From the NCBI GenBank assembly GCA_022828595.1, contig JAKGHH010000002.1, forward strand, positions 46,759,897 through 46,823,896: DNA of 64,000 nt, in the 5' to 3' direction. Below the pieces are notes generated by a model, which was given only the letters and a program-made list of their open reading frames with translations, searched no databases and was not told the DNA's origin. Both the position numbers and the translations under genes were made by a program. The stretch's first letter is position 1. Each line of letters starts with the position of its first letter. The stretch comes from Nelumbo lutea (taxonomy: Eukaryota; Streptophyta; Magnoliopsida; Proteales; Nelumbonaceae). Below, in pieces: positions 21,945-33,909 of the stretch.

Positions 21945-23306
21945 GTGAGGCTACTAACCAAGTTCTTCATATTTCCTATAATTTGGAAATAGTTCTACCT
22001 AATTTTTTTGTTCCAGTTTTCCATTTTCCTGTATTTGGGTGCTTAATTTTTATCTTTGATCATCAACTTATTAATAAAGAGATTTAAGAAGCAGTAGGGT
22101 CTGAAGTGAGAACAAAGCCATCTAAAATGCCCAAGAAGGGGATTAGACTCCTTGGCTTCCCAACAGAGAAGGCCAGACAGCATCAAAACTATCTAGGTCG
22201 AGAAATAAAAATTAAAGCTATCCTGGGAGAGTTTCTCCCTAAACAACTATACTAATTATATTTTCTTTTGATCACTAGCAAAAATGGAAAAAGTAATGCT
22301 CATAAAAAAATTTATAGGATGATAAATCATTTCCATACACAACATGAACAGAATTTGTACTTTTTGACCCTTCCGAAAGACCAAAGAAATATAATCATTT
22401 CATAAAGCAAGATGATCGATGTCTTTGGATTCTTTTTGACATTTGGCTGTAGTCCATTAAATACAACCTTGTAACTACATAAAATTTTGTGGTTTTTCTG
22501 TTTCATTTTTTTATTGAATCTTTAAAGAATGGAAAAAGGAATAATCCTCTGTAATATCTGACCCAAAATCCAGAAGAGGGAAGATGATTGCTGTACTGCA
22601 CCTCTTACTTGCTGATGAAGCAACAATACACAATAGGCTAAGTGTAGGCTTCAACTCTTTAGTGGTTGATCATGAACTCCTTATCAGGAGTTACTATTAC
22701 AAGTATGCAAAAATCCCCCAAATGTTTTAGAAAGAATCTATTGAGATAAGGTTTTTTGTATAAAAATAGTTATAGAAAGAACCATTGAAAATAAGGCTCC
22801 TGCATCATCTCTAATGAGCATCCGAATTACTAATAATAGGTTGAGAATCCTCCAAATATTTTAGCAACAGAGGACTTCTTAAATGTATGGTAATATTCTT
22901 TTTGTACTTTTAGAAAAAGCAATTGCTTTGTTCAGAAGTAGGATTTTAAAGGTATGTCCTTGTTGAGGTCCTCTTATGTGCTTTCGCCTCTGTCTTTGCT
23001 GGTTGAATTGGTTGAGGCTGATTGCATTTGGAGAAGTGGAGTTACAAGGTGCTCATGGTTGACCATCTGAACAGGTCTTCATGTATAAATCTATTTAGGA
23101 ATTGAGTCCCATCTTTCTTTTCTTGTCAAGTGATGCCTGCCTTCTTGGAGTTTATTCTGCTCTTAATGACATATCTTGTTCCTTGGTTCATGCTGCAATC
23201 CTCTCCTGGCTGTAAATCTTAGTGGGTTGGAGGAAGTTGTTGTATTATGGAACATGGTTCATTTTGGATGAAGATGGTTTTAGCAATACTAGTGTAAGGG
23301 CATGTG
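21945..23306 (+). other. Start of intron 6
   Basis: Donor GTGAGG. No recognisable protein sequence. 22060-22250 resembles the tail region of a LINE but has no diagnostic motif. Confidence 0.55.
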
Positions 23307-23311
23307 CCATG

Positions 23312-23532
23312 TGTGAAGATATATCTTGATGTGCATTATCAGAGAAGTCGTTGTACAGTATCATAGTTCTTATTATTTTATTTGTTCTTTTTATCTTTCA
23401 GCCCTGTAAGGGCATTCTCGTAACTGTACATACTTTTTATCTCTTTAATATAAAAGAGGCTCTTTGGGGTGGGGGTCGACTATTCTTGACACTTCTAGAT
23501 CTGTTTTGTTCTAGATCTGAATCCAGTTCATA
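23312..23532 (+). repeat. Copia-2 5' LTR and primer-binding site
   Basis: 221 bp, begins TGTGAAGATATATCTTGATG and ends GTTCATA (the 3' copy has GTTCACA). Immediately followed by TGGTATCAGAG (23533-23543), complementary to the 3' end of initiator methionine tRNA. Confidence 0.93.
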
Positions 23533-24042
23533 TGGTATCAGAGTAAGTTGCTCTTTGACCTTCCTTCTCTCTGATCCATCTTGCCTTTGTGATCTATTGA
23601 AAACCTACAGCTCTCCTGAGTGGTCCCGGACTGTTTTGATCTATCCAGGAACTCCTCTTCTGTTTTCTGTGCACCCAGAGGGAGATTTTATTGGATCTCT
23701 CTCATTTGACTTCCGTTTGCAGCAAGAATTGAAAGGAGTTGTTGCCTAGCCCTTCTCAACATATTCTGCAATTTTTATGGAGATCTATGAAGTTTTGAGA
23801 GAGATCTGGACTCTTTTTCTTGGCGGCTGCACCCAGACTTTCCTTTTCTGGACTGTGTGTTAAACTTTTCTTTGTTTTGGATCTTGAACAATCTCCGGTG
23901 AAAGTAAGGGGTTTCTATCTCAGTTTTTTTGACTCTCTTGGATTGATTACAGCCTATTTTACTTGTCTTTGGATCAAGTTTTACTTCAGATTAACTTCTT
24001 TAAATTTCAGCTGAACCCTATTTGTGCTATTTTCTTGCTGTA

Positions 24043-24900
24043 ATGGCTTCAGACAGAGGTGATATTATCCCTGTAAAGATGAATGGACAGAACTATGGGA
24101 TGTGGAAGTTCCACTTTGACTTTTATGTTGGGGGAAAGGGTTTAGAAGGATATCTGAATGGAACGGTCACCAAACCAGCCGAGACCGAGGCTAAAGCTTT
24201 ACAACAATGGAAGTTGGACAATGGTAAACTTGTTTCTTGGATTCTGAATTCTATTGACTATCATATATCTGTACCCATGAGGAGAATGAAAACAACATAT
24301 GAGATGTACATGTATCTATAAAAAGTTTATCAACAATCCAACGTATCTAAGCAGTATCAGGTGGAATCAGAAATATTCTCTTACAACCAAGGAGATAGGA
24401 GGATACCGGAGTATTATTCTGGTTTTCTTGATTTATGGGCTGAATATGAGATTGTTCACATTGAACCCTCGGATCTAGTGGAGTGTGTGAAATATCTTAA
24501 GAAGCACTTTGAGAAGAGAAAGGTGACTCAGTTCTTGATGAGACTTAGACCTGAATATGAGATAATCACGTCCAACATTCTGAGTAGGGGAGCACTTTTA
24601 GATATTGATTCTGTTGTAGGGGAACTTCTGAGAGAAGAGACTAGACTTCTCACTGTAGCTGGGCTTGATGGGAAGATGGCTGAAGTTGGGGCTGAAACAA
24701 CCTTTGTTACTCATGGAGGTAAGAAGCCAACCTCCAAGGACCTCTCCAAAACCTAGTGCTATGAGTGTAAGGGTTTTAGACATATTGCATCTCACTGTAA
24801 GAAGAAGAATTTGTGTACCTATTGCAAGCAACATGGTCACATCATTCCAGACTGTCAAGTCCGACCAACTAAGGGCTCTCAAAAAAAGACTTAGCCCCTG
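24043..24900 (+). pseudogene. Copia-2 gag
   Basis: Starts MASDRGDIIPVKMNGQNYGM, reads LYLRPEYE-like gag sequence (MRLRPEYEIITSNIL), then two zinc knuckles, CYECKGFRHIASHC and CTYCKQHGHIIPDC, the nucleic-acid-binding part of the capsid protein. Stops at 24319, 24754 and 24892 break the frame. Confidence 0.88.
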
Positions 24901-27900
24901 GCCTATTAGGCTATAGATGGACCAGCAACAGACACTGTATCTACCAAGGGTGAGTCTTCATTGAAAGGTGAATTAACAGGTGTCATGGATGAAGAAAGGG
25001 TTTGGCAACTGGTATCTTTTGCTATTTCCTCTGCTTTCTCTGCTATTGGCTTGTCTGGTAAGTTCTCTGCATATTGTTCTTCCCTTTCACATGCTTGGAT
25101 TATAGATTCAGGTGCCACCAACCATATGACAGGAGCCTATCTCAATCATCCAATCCCTTCCACTAAAACTCACCATAAACATATTATCACTTCTAATGGT
25201 GAAAAGTTAGACATCATTGGTAGTAATGATCTATCCCTTCAACTGTCACCAATCAGATCCTTTCCTCTCTCCAAAACCCTCTTAGTACCCAACCTTACTA
25301 CTAATCTGATTTCTATTAGCCAACTTGTTGATGAAGGAAATGTTCTCACCTTTTCTCATGATGGTTGAATGATACAAGACCGGTACACTAGGAAGGTGAA
25401 AGGGAAGGGGCGTAGGCTGGGCCTCTGTTTGCACTGGAGTTCGAGAAATCTCAATCGGGGGCATCCTCAGCTTTACTTAGTTCTTCTTTGTCTGATTCTT
25501 TGTTGAGTTATAGAGAATGTTTGGGATTTATGGTATAAACGATTGGGTCATCCATATTCCCAAAAATTAAAAATTTTGTTTGACTTTGGTTTGATTAAGA
25601 ATAAAATTCCCCCTATTGATACTTTTGATGTTTCTTGCACTACGTGTTGTTTGAGTAAAAGTCATGTTTTACCATTTCTTTCACACATCTGAACATGCCA
25701 CTAAACCTTTTGAGATAATACATAGTGATTTTTGGTTTGATTCTATTACTTCATGATTTGGGTACAAATATTTCATATTATTTATAGATTGTACCAGATA
25801 TACTTGGATTTATTTTCTATGACACAAATCAGAAGTCTTTGGTGCATTTAAATTGTTTCATACTATGGTGCAAAATCGATTCAAGTGCAATGTGACTATC
25901 CTCCGCTCAGATTCATGGGGAGAATATAGAGATGGAGACTTCTTGGCATACTTGAGGAGTTATGGAATTTAGTCTCAGCGCAGCTGCTCAGACACTCCAC
26001 AACAGAATGGTGTAGCTGAACGGAAGAACTAACATATTCTGTGTTGTGCGGACATTACTATAGGAGTCTCATACTCCAACTTCGTTTTGGGTAGAAGCAG
26101 CCAGTATAGCCGTGTATTTGATCAATTTTCTTCCATCCTCTGTTCTAGACAACACTTCTCCCTTCCAAAAACTTTTTGGTTATCCCCCAGATTTCTCTAG
26201 CCTTCATGTTTTTAGTTGTCTTTGTTTTGTCCATCTTCCTATTCGTGAACGATCTAAATTAACTGCTTAGTCTGCTATGTGTGCCTTTGTGGGATATAGT
26301 CCTAACCACAAAGGATTTTTATGTTAGGATCCTACTATTCCTCGTATTCTGATTTCTCGGAATGTTGTGTTTCTTGAACATATCTTCTTCTTTGTTGGGC
26401 TTGCTAGATTGTCTGCTCCTTCAATCTCTGTTTTGTAGGTCTTTGATTCAAATGACACTACTACTTCCTCAAATGATAGAGATCTTATTGTCTTCACTCG
26501 CAAGCGGCTACGTGTCTCGGCTCCTGTGCCTACAACCCCCTTCCACCCGGTCCAGAGCATTCATCTCAGATATCCTTTATAAGTGATACCTTGACCCAAG
26601 ATTCTCCTATTTTAGATAGTAGTTTGGTTATTCCACTTCGTCGTTCTACCCGTATTTCTCGACCTCCTGACTGCTATGATTTTCCTTCAAACTATAGTTC
26701 CTTTTCTGCTGTACTTTCTTCCATAGATATCCCTAGATCTTATCAGTGAGCCATTAGAAGTTCTTAGTGGAGAGAAGCTATGGATGCCGAAATTCAAGCC
26801 CTCCATGAGAATGACACTTGGGATTTTGTGCCAGCTCCTCCAAAGGCTTCTATTATTGGAAGCTATTGGGTCTATATGATCAAACTGAAATCAGATAGCT
26901 CTCTTGATCGATATAAGGCTCGGTTACTTGCCCAAGGATACTGTTAGGAATATGGGATTGATTATGAAGAAAGATTTTCCCCGGTCGCTAAGATCATCAT
27001 AGTTCAGACTCTTATGGCCATTTCTGCTATTTATTTCTGGACTATTTACCAATTAGATGTGAATAATGCGTTCCTTCATGGCGAATTAAAGGAGACAGTC
27101 TACATGAAACCTCCACCTGGATATTGCAGTGATCCTTCACGTGTCTATTGCCTGAAGAAGTCTTTTTATGGCCTGAAGCAAGCACCTAGGGCTTGGTTTG
27201 AGCGCTTCCGGGATGTTGTTGTTGCAACTGGGTATAATCAGAGTTCTTCTGACTACTCCTTTTTATTAAGAGAAGACCCAGTGTATTACTATTCTTCTAT
27301 TATATGTTGATGACATGCTCCTAATGGGGGATGATCATGACGGCATTTGTGAGCTGAAGTCCTTACTTCATAACTCATTTCACATGAAGGACCTGGGTCC
27401 TCTCACTTACCTTTTGGGTTTGGAGGTTCATCGTAGCAGTCGAGGGTATTTTATTTGTCAACAAAAATACGCCTCTGATCTCATCAAACTAGTTGGAATC
27501 ACTGATGAGAAACATGTTGATACTCCCTTGGAGCTGAATATCAAGCTATCTAAATCTGAAGGCCTCATCCTTCTTGATGCCACCCCATACTGTTAACTTG
27601 TTGGCTCTTTGATCTATCTTACTATGACTCGGCCTGATATTTCACATGCTGTTCAGGTCGTCAGTCAATTTGTCTCTACCCCGAGACAACCCCTTACGAC
27701 TATAGTTTGCCGCATCATCCGTTATGTTCGAGACACAACCTCTCAGGGACTATTCTTTTCTTCCTCATCATCCATATAGTTGAGGGTTTATGATGATGCT
27801 GATTGGGTTGGTTGCCCTGACACTCGTCGCTTCACTACTGGGTGGTGCGTCTTCATGGGTGACTCTCTCATCTTTTGGAAGTGCAAGAAATAGCAAACTG

Positions 27901-28258
27901 TCTCTAAGTCTTCCATTGAAGCCAAATATAGAGCTATGTATTCTGCATGTAGCGAGATTGTTTAGCTGAAGTCACTTTTCATTGATCTTGGGATCTTTCT
28001 TCCTACTCCTATCCCTCTATATGCTGATAATACGAGCACTATCAGGATCGTATCTAATCTAGTCATTCAGGAGAGGACTAAACATATCGAGGTGGATTGT
28101 CACTTTATTAGAGATCTCCTTGTTGCAGCCTTTTTATCTCTTCCTCATGTTGCCTCTCACATGTAGATTGCCGACATTTTCACCCAGGCCATGATTAAGA
28201 GTCGACATCTCATTCTTGTGGGCAAACTGATGCTGATGTCTACGGATCAGTTTGAGGG
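24901..28258 (+). pseudogene. Copia-2 pol: protease, integrase, RT, RNase H
   Basis: Protease active-site motif WIIDSGATNHMTG at about 25096. Integrase region is heavily mutated (LGHPYSQKLKILF, CCLSKSHVLPF, QNGVAERKN with frameshifts). RT: YQLDVNNAFLHGELKETVYM, SFYGLKQAPRAWFERF, a frameshift near 27300, then catalytic YVDDMLLMGDDHDG and DLGPLTYLLGLEVH. RNase [54 protein letters not shown]. At least eight stops. Domain order (integrase before RT) identifies Copia. Confidence 0.9.
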
Positions 28259-28262
28259 GGAG

Positions 28263-28496
28263 TTTGAAGATATATCTTGATGTACATTATTAGAGTAGTC
28301 CTTATTGTACAATATCATAGTTCTTATTATTTTATTTGTTCTTTTTATCTTTCAGCCTTGTAAGGGCATTCTTGTAACTGTACATACTTTTTATCTCTTT
28401 AATATTAAAGAGGCTTTTGGGGGTGGGGGTTGACTATTCTTGACACGCCTAGATCTGTTTTCTTCTAGATCTGAATCTAGTTCACACCATGCAGTC
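28263..28496 (+). repeat. Copia-2 3' LTR with polypurine tract
   Basis: Preceded by the tract GAGGGGGAG (28254-28262). 234 bp; first bases TTTGAAG where the 5' copy has TGTGAAG; ends GTTCACA. Clearly the same sequence as the 5' LTR with scattered changes and small indels. Confidence 0.92.
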
Positions 28497-28501
28497 ATGT
28501 A

Positions 28502-29827
28502 CACATTCAAGACACACGGGTAAAAAGATGAAAAGAGATTTAGGTTTAGATTTTTTTTACTGTACTGCCTTAACTTAGTAATTAGATAAAAATGAAAATA
28601 TTTGGACAACTACCATTTGAAAGCATTTGATATAATGATATTATATGGTACTATCGAAGATTTGAAATACTGATTTAACTTTTATTGCCTAGATGTGAAG
28701 GCAAATATTGGCATTATATAGTAAAGTTGAAAGGCCTTTTGTACTTACAAATTTCAGATTCAATTAATTTTCTAATGGATTTGACTTTTCTTAATTGCTT
28801 TTGAATAAATTGATGACCTTAGTGGAGAGAATTATTATTTGATTGGCAATATAGGTGTAGAGTTGATACATTATAAATTTCTTTCTTAGGTTGATCTGCT
28901 CTTTTCTTTACATCTGTGATAGCTGGATACCTGTATAATGGTGCTATATCGTGTCAGATACTTAGTTTTTAGTGCATATTTTGTATTCAACATTGTCTCT
29001 AGATGATTGGGTAGCATAGCTATACATCTCTTTACTTACATAATTTCATAGAATCTTTATGATTGTTACAGTACAAAGATCAATGTCATTTTCCCTTTAC
29101 GCGGAAGTTCTTGCCACGAACACCACACCTCTTGGGTTTGATGCCTTTTCAAGTCTGCACTTCAAACAGTCAAACCTGACCTCTTGTGTGTGAGATGTAC
29201 CCAGCTAACCACTACCACCACCTGCAACAACCCAAGGTTATCCACTTTTGTTCTAGCAAACTGCCTTTGCTTACAGTATTTGACAGGATTAATACGTAAC
29301 CTTCTACTAACGTTTTCATTGTGATCTCAAAACCATACAAGGATATATTTAGCATGATGTAAGCAAAACCGTCATAAACTTCCACAAGGGCCATCATGGT
29401 GGGCCTGACAGTATCTCTTCACCCCATGGGAATTCTCCATCTGGTTCTATAAACCTTTGGCCTTCACCAAAGCATACTCCCTAATCTTAATTTGGACAAA
29501 ATACTATTCATCTTGTGTATGCTTGATAAAAAAAATCTTCTCTTTCTCATTCATAACTCTTTTCTTATGAATGGAAGTATCCCTTTTGAGTTTCCCTATA
29601 AGGTGTTGTGGAAGTACCATTTCTAATCCCAAATTATAGTTTATTGTTTGGAGGTTACTACAACCGAAAAGGTTAATGCATCAAATGCATCTATAGTGAT
29701 GCAGGACTTGGAAGATCTTTCCTCATTTGTGTATCTTAAACCTGCCAAATGTGGAACTTGTAAATTTCTTTTTATTTTCCTTTTTTTAAGGTCTGTCAAT
29801 TTCTTTAATTGTTATTTCTTGCTTCTA
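28502..29827 (+). other. Intron 6 sequence without assigned feature
   Basis: AT-rich. 29648-29760 has an open + frame (NASNASIVMQDLEDLSSFVY) of unknown meaning, too short to support a gene. Confidence 0.5.
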
Positions 29828-31523
29828 ATTTTTTTTTTGAAAAAAGATGTTAACTTTATTTATGAAATAGAGGGTACATAAGGGGTACACAGAAATTACA
29901 ACTCAAGAGTTAAGTAGGAAGAGAACTATCACTAAACAAGACATCCCTGTGAGCACCAGCTTTTGCTAGACCATCTGCATCAGTGTTTAGCTCCTTAGGG
30001 ATCCAACCCTGTGCGTTTAGGTTGAGAAGGATATCCCTTGCTTCAGTAAAAAAATGAGCTAAAGCCCATAGCCTACTGCCAGAGTCCGCTAGCCACCTGA
30101 TTGTACTTGCTGAATCTCCTTTTATGGTGATGTTCTGAAAACCCAGATCTCTCGCAGTCCTGATTCCAGTTAGTGCTGCCATATTTTCAGCCTTTGTTGA
30201 AGAGGCTATCCCTATCGGTCCACTAAAAGCCCAAATAACTGTGCCATCTCTTCTTCTAAAAAGTCCACCAATTCCTGCTGCACCTGGGTTTCTAAACACA
30301 CTTCCATCAAAGTACAAGGTTATCTCCCCTTCTGCCACAGGAGAATGTGGGGTAGGGAGGATTAAAGATTGGTGTTTGGAGAACATAAATTCTGCAGCAT
30401 TTCTTTGGAGGTCAGAAAATGGTACTCTTTTAAAATGCTCTGAGTTGGAGGTCCAAACGAAAATTCTGTGAGAAATGATAGACAAAAACTCCTCAAGGTT
30501 TCTTTCTCTTTTATTGAAGATTCGGTTATTTTTTTCTTCCCAGATGCTCCATAAGATGGCATGTGCTACGGAAATCCATAGAATCCTTCCTCTTTTGCTT
30601 AACTTTCTTGCTGTCCATTGTCTGATACAGTCTATCACATGTTCGGGGAATGTCCAACTAAAATTGAAATAATTTAGAAAGAAATTCCAGAATTTTCTGG
30701 TTTCCTCACAGTGGATCAGAATGTGATTGGCTGATTCTGCGGCTTTTAAACCCAAACAGCAAACATGAGGGGATAAATATGGCCTTCCTTGGTTCTTTTT
30801 CTGGAGAAGATCCAAAGTGTTGATCTTCTTCAGACTGGCTTCCCATGCAAAAAATCAAACTCCGGAGGGAATGTGAGTGCACCAGATTGTCTTAAATGGG
30901 AAAAGTTCAGTTAACTGATCTTTCTTGATTAGAGTCTTGAAGTAGGACTTGGTTGGGAACTTACTTGCTGGGTGTAGCCGTGTAGGGTCCAGACTTGAGT
31001 GTCAGGGGTGTTTGGGGAAAGGTACACTTCTCTGAGAGTGTAAAGAATCTAGATAATTCCTCAAGTTCATTTTCTCTCAGAGGTCTTCTAAAGTCTAGGT
31101 TCTAGTTGTACTGAGAGTGATGTGAGGATAGGACAAGGGAGATGGGAGCTTCTTTGTTTTGGGTAAGGCTATAGAGATGAGGAAAGGATTCAGCCAAGGT
31201 AGAGTTACCCCACCAAACATCAGTCCAGCATTTTATTTTATCCCCATTTCCCACTTTGTACCTGATAAAGGAGATGAAATTTTGGTAGGTTGAGAGTATA
31301 CCTTTCCAAGGGTTTATGTCCTTGATTCAGTTCAAGTGCAACCTGCAATCCCAATCGTTTACTTGTTTCCCGTACTTGCTTCTGATGATATCAGTCCAAA
31401 GGGCATTTGGTTCTTGAGGAAATCTCTACAGCCATTTACTCAGAAGAACTGTGTTTTTTTTCTCTCAAATGACCTATTCCCAAACCACCTTCTTCCTTAG
31501 AATTGCACACCTAGGACCAATTC
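29828..31523 (-). pseudogene. L1-type LINE ORF2 3' part: zf-RVT and RNase H
   Basis: The minus strand from 31523 reads EEGGLGIGHLREKNTVLLSK, WDCRLHLN, FISFIRYKVGNGDKIKCWTD (31300-31480), then an open frame 30815-29910 with HILIHCEETRKFWNFFLNYF, AHAILWSIWEEKNNRIF and a well-kept RNase H: ITLYFDGSVFRNPGAAGIGG, SSTKAENMAALTGI, IKGDSASTIRWLAD, ADGLAKAGAHRD. The DGS, E and D residues of the RNase H core are visible. Poly(A) is the T-run at 29830-29839. It belongs with the LINE at 33910-38470, split by Copia-3. Confidence 0.9.
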
Positions 31524-31649
31524 ATGAAATGGGAACTAGCAAAAAAGAAATAACAGGCCCATTAAGATGGGCCCATTAGCTATTAGCTAACAGATAAATA
31601 AAACATACTACAAGAAAAGATACCAGGGCCCATTCAGCCCAATCTCTTT
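31524..31649 (-). repeat. Copia-3 3' LTR, truncated
   Basis: On the minus strand begins TGTAAAGAGATTGGGC after the polypurine tract CTTGAGGGGGAG. Matches the 5' LTR down to the GAACTAGC motif and then changes into LINE sequence. Confidence 0.85.
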
Positions 31650-31659
31650 ACACTCCCCC

Positions 31660-32716
31660 TCAAGCTGAGCATAGTTGTCAATCATGCCCAACTTGCTTAT
31701 ATAGTGTGTTAGCTTCCCTCTCGGAACACCCTTGGTCAAAATACCAACCAATTGTTCTTTTGAGGTGATGAATGGTAAACAAACTTCTCTTGAGGAAACT
31801 CTTTCCCGTATAAAATGTCTATCAACCTCAATGTCTTAGTTCTATCATGTTGATGTTGTCACAGTAGAACATCATTGGCTTCTCATAGTCAACCCCCAAT
31901 TCTTCTAAAAGGGATTGTAGCCACAGTAATTCTGACACACCATGTGCCATTGCCCTGTATTATGCTTCAGTAGAGGATTTGGCAACAGCAAATTGTTTCT
32001 TACTCCTCCATGAAACAATGTTCCTTGGCACCAAAGCACTATAACCCGAGGTGGATCTCCTATCATCAATACATCCTACCCAATCAGCATTATTGTATGC
32101 TTCCGGCTTCATGTGTCCATGCTTGACAAATAGAATACCTTTCCTTGGAGTACTAAATGAGTATCTCTAGGAGAATGCATAAATTGACTAATAACACTCA
32201 CTGCATAGAAGATGTCCAGCCGAGTCATGCAGAGATATAACAATTTCCCAAGTAGTCTCTGAAACACTTCCCTATCGGATAAAAGTTCACCATCTATAGC
32301 AGAAAGCTTATGATTGGGATCAATAGGAGTGGAGGCTGGTTTTGCACCAAGGTTACCAGTCTTAGCAAGGAGGTCAATGACATATTTGTGTTGAGAAATG
32401 AAGATACCATCCTTAGATCTAGCAACTTCAATGCCCAAAAAAATCGGAGATCTCTTAAATCCTTGATCTCAAATTTAGAGTTAAGAAATCTTTTGAGTTC
32501 ATGAAATTTTTGCACAATAGTTGGTACTTCATCCCAGGATTTCATGAGATAAATCCAAGTGTAACAAGAGTAATCATCAATAAAAAAGGATAAAGTACCT
32601 ATAACCCCCATAGTAGGCAAATGATATGGTCCCCATACATCAGAGTGAACAATATGAAAAGGAGAAATAGATCTTTTATTGCTTACTGAATAAGATTGTC
32701 TACAATGCTTTGCCAT
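31660..32716 (-). pseudogene. Copia-3 pol remnant (integrase piece joined to RT end and RNase H)
   Basis: SNKRSISPFHIVHSDVWGPY and FFIDDYSCYTWIYLMKS (integrase, first Asp of the DDE site) run in frame into KRFLNSKFEIKDLRDLRFF, a sequence normally found after the RT YVDD motif. The catalytic RT core is therefore deleted. Downstream: TPIDPNHKLSAIDGELLSD, SQFMHSPRDTH, SWRSKKQFAVAKSS, YRAMAHGVSELLWLQSLLEE, YCDN. Multiple stops. Confidence 0.87.
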
Positions 32717-32797
32717 AGGGATTTCAGTATTGAATAGTAGATTGCTACACTCTTCCCCTTGTCTTAGGTTCTTCTTATCACTTTTCAGCTTGTAGAC

Positions 32798-33130
32798 TCA
32801 AGCCACATTCAACTTCTGTGAATAGGTTTCAGTAACACTGTCCCAGATCTCCTTGGCCGAGGACATCCAGAGATAGTGCTGACTTATATGAGGCTTCATA
32901 GAGTTGACCAACCATCCTATGACTGTATAGTTCTCCTGCATCCATTTCTCAAATTCAAGGTCTGTCTCTTCGGGTTTCACTTTATTGCTTGTGAGATACA
33001 CTAATTTTCCTCTACTATAGACATAAATCCTTATAGACTGTGCCCAAGCAAGATAATTTGTCCCATCTAGCTTAATTGTGGTTACACCAGTCAAAACGGA
33101 ATCTACCGAGCTAAGCCTGGAAACCGGCAC
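32798..33130 (-). pseudogene. Copia-3 gag, N-terminal half
   Basis: Opens with VLTGVTTIKLDGTNYLAWAQ and SIRIYVYSRGKLVYLTSNKV and ends AKEIWDSVTETYSQKLNVA before a stop. It matches the start of gag in Copia-4 and Copia-5, so the three are related; the capsid second half and zinc knuckle are deleted. Confidence 0.88.
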
Positions 33131-33615
33131 CTACTTGAACTCATTTCTATATTGCTCCATTAATCAAACGAAAATAAAAAAACCAGAAATTTGGTCTTTA
33201 TAAACATACTTGAAGTCAACCAGTACCTAGATGCTTGAAATCTAGGGTTTCACTACGTCTGGCTGTTGGGGAGAAAGAGAGAAGATGCAGCCGCTCCTAC
33301 TAGAGCTTCCCAACCTCTTCCAAAACTGAACCACCCTCTTTTAGAAGTCAAAAGGCACCTCCCAAGCACAAAGCACCACACCCAAAGCTTCACTTTTACC
33401 TGTAACTTTGAAAATCTCTAATTGGCTAGGGTTTTGGGTAGAAACAGTACAACATCACTTCTTGGCAATTTCTGGCCAGATTTAAACTCTCCAAACCCTC
33501 TACCAACTAGGCAAAAGATCCTCTGAACTATAGAGAACCTATCTCTCCATACACTCTCTTAATTGAAGGGTGCATGGGAAAAGAGAAAGAAGAAAAGAAG
33601 GAAGAAAGAAACCTT

Positions 33616-33909
33616 CTCTGATACCAAGATGTAAATCAGTGCTCTAAAACTGATGTAAACTTGAAAAATTAGAGAGAAAAGAGGAAGAAGGAGAGTTCAA
33701 ATATCTCTTCCCTCCCTTCTCTAATCCTTTTACTAAACTTCAATCTTAGCATAATTACAAGTGTACCCTTAAGTGGGCAGCCAGCTAGGCAGTAACATAA
33801 AGAGAACTAGCAAAAAAGAAATAATAGGCCCATTAACCATTAGCTAATAGATAAGTAAAACATACTACAAGAAAAGATACCAAGGCCCATTTGGCCCAAT
33901 CTCTTTACA
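33616..33909 (-). repeat. Copia-3 5' LTR and primer-binding site
   Basis: LTR about 33630-33909 (minus: TGTAAAGAGATTGGGCC ... TTTACA), followed by the initiator-Met primer site TGGTATCAGAG (33616-33626 on the minus strand). Confidence 0.87.

Larger units (their letters stand above)
23312..28496 (+). mobile_element. Ty1/Copia retrotransposon (Copia-2), complete ends
   Basis: Both LTRs and a 5-bp target duplication, CCATG (23307-23311 and 28497-28501), can be read exactly. LTR ends are TGTGAA...TTCACA. Order inside: primer site, gag, protease, integrase, RT, RNase H, polypurine tract. All coding parts carry stops or frameshifts, so it is not autonomous. It lies in the same direction as the tRNA ligase gene, so its LTRs put sense-strand polyadenylation signals into the intron. 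Confidence 0.95.
31524..33909 (-). mobile_element. Ty1/Copia retrotransposon (Copia-3), internally deleted
   Basis: Minus-strand element inside the LINE. Complete 5' LTR on the right (33630-33909), short 3' LTR remnant on the left (about 31524-31649). gag, a piece of integrase and RNase H remain; protease, most of integrase and the RT catalytic part are gone. The LINE sequences at its two sides do not meet, so host sequence was lost with the 3' LTR end and no target duplication is left. About 2.4 kb instead of the usual 5-6 kb. Confidence 0.88.

Noticed and set aside
23351..24014. Open frames just inside Copia-2 as genes
   Set aside because: They read through LTR and leader sequence with low-complexity translation. 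The gag start is at 24043.
29648..29881. Frame beginning MEVTTTEKVNASNASIVMQD as an extra exon or gene
   Set aside because: No family match, ends in a hydrophobic AT-rich run, and the tRNA ligase sequence is already continuous from e5 to e6, so no exon is missing here.
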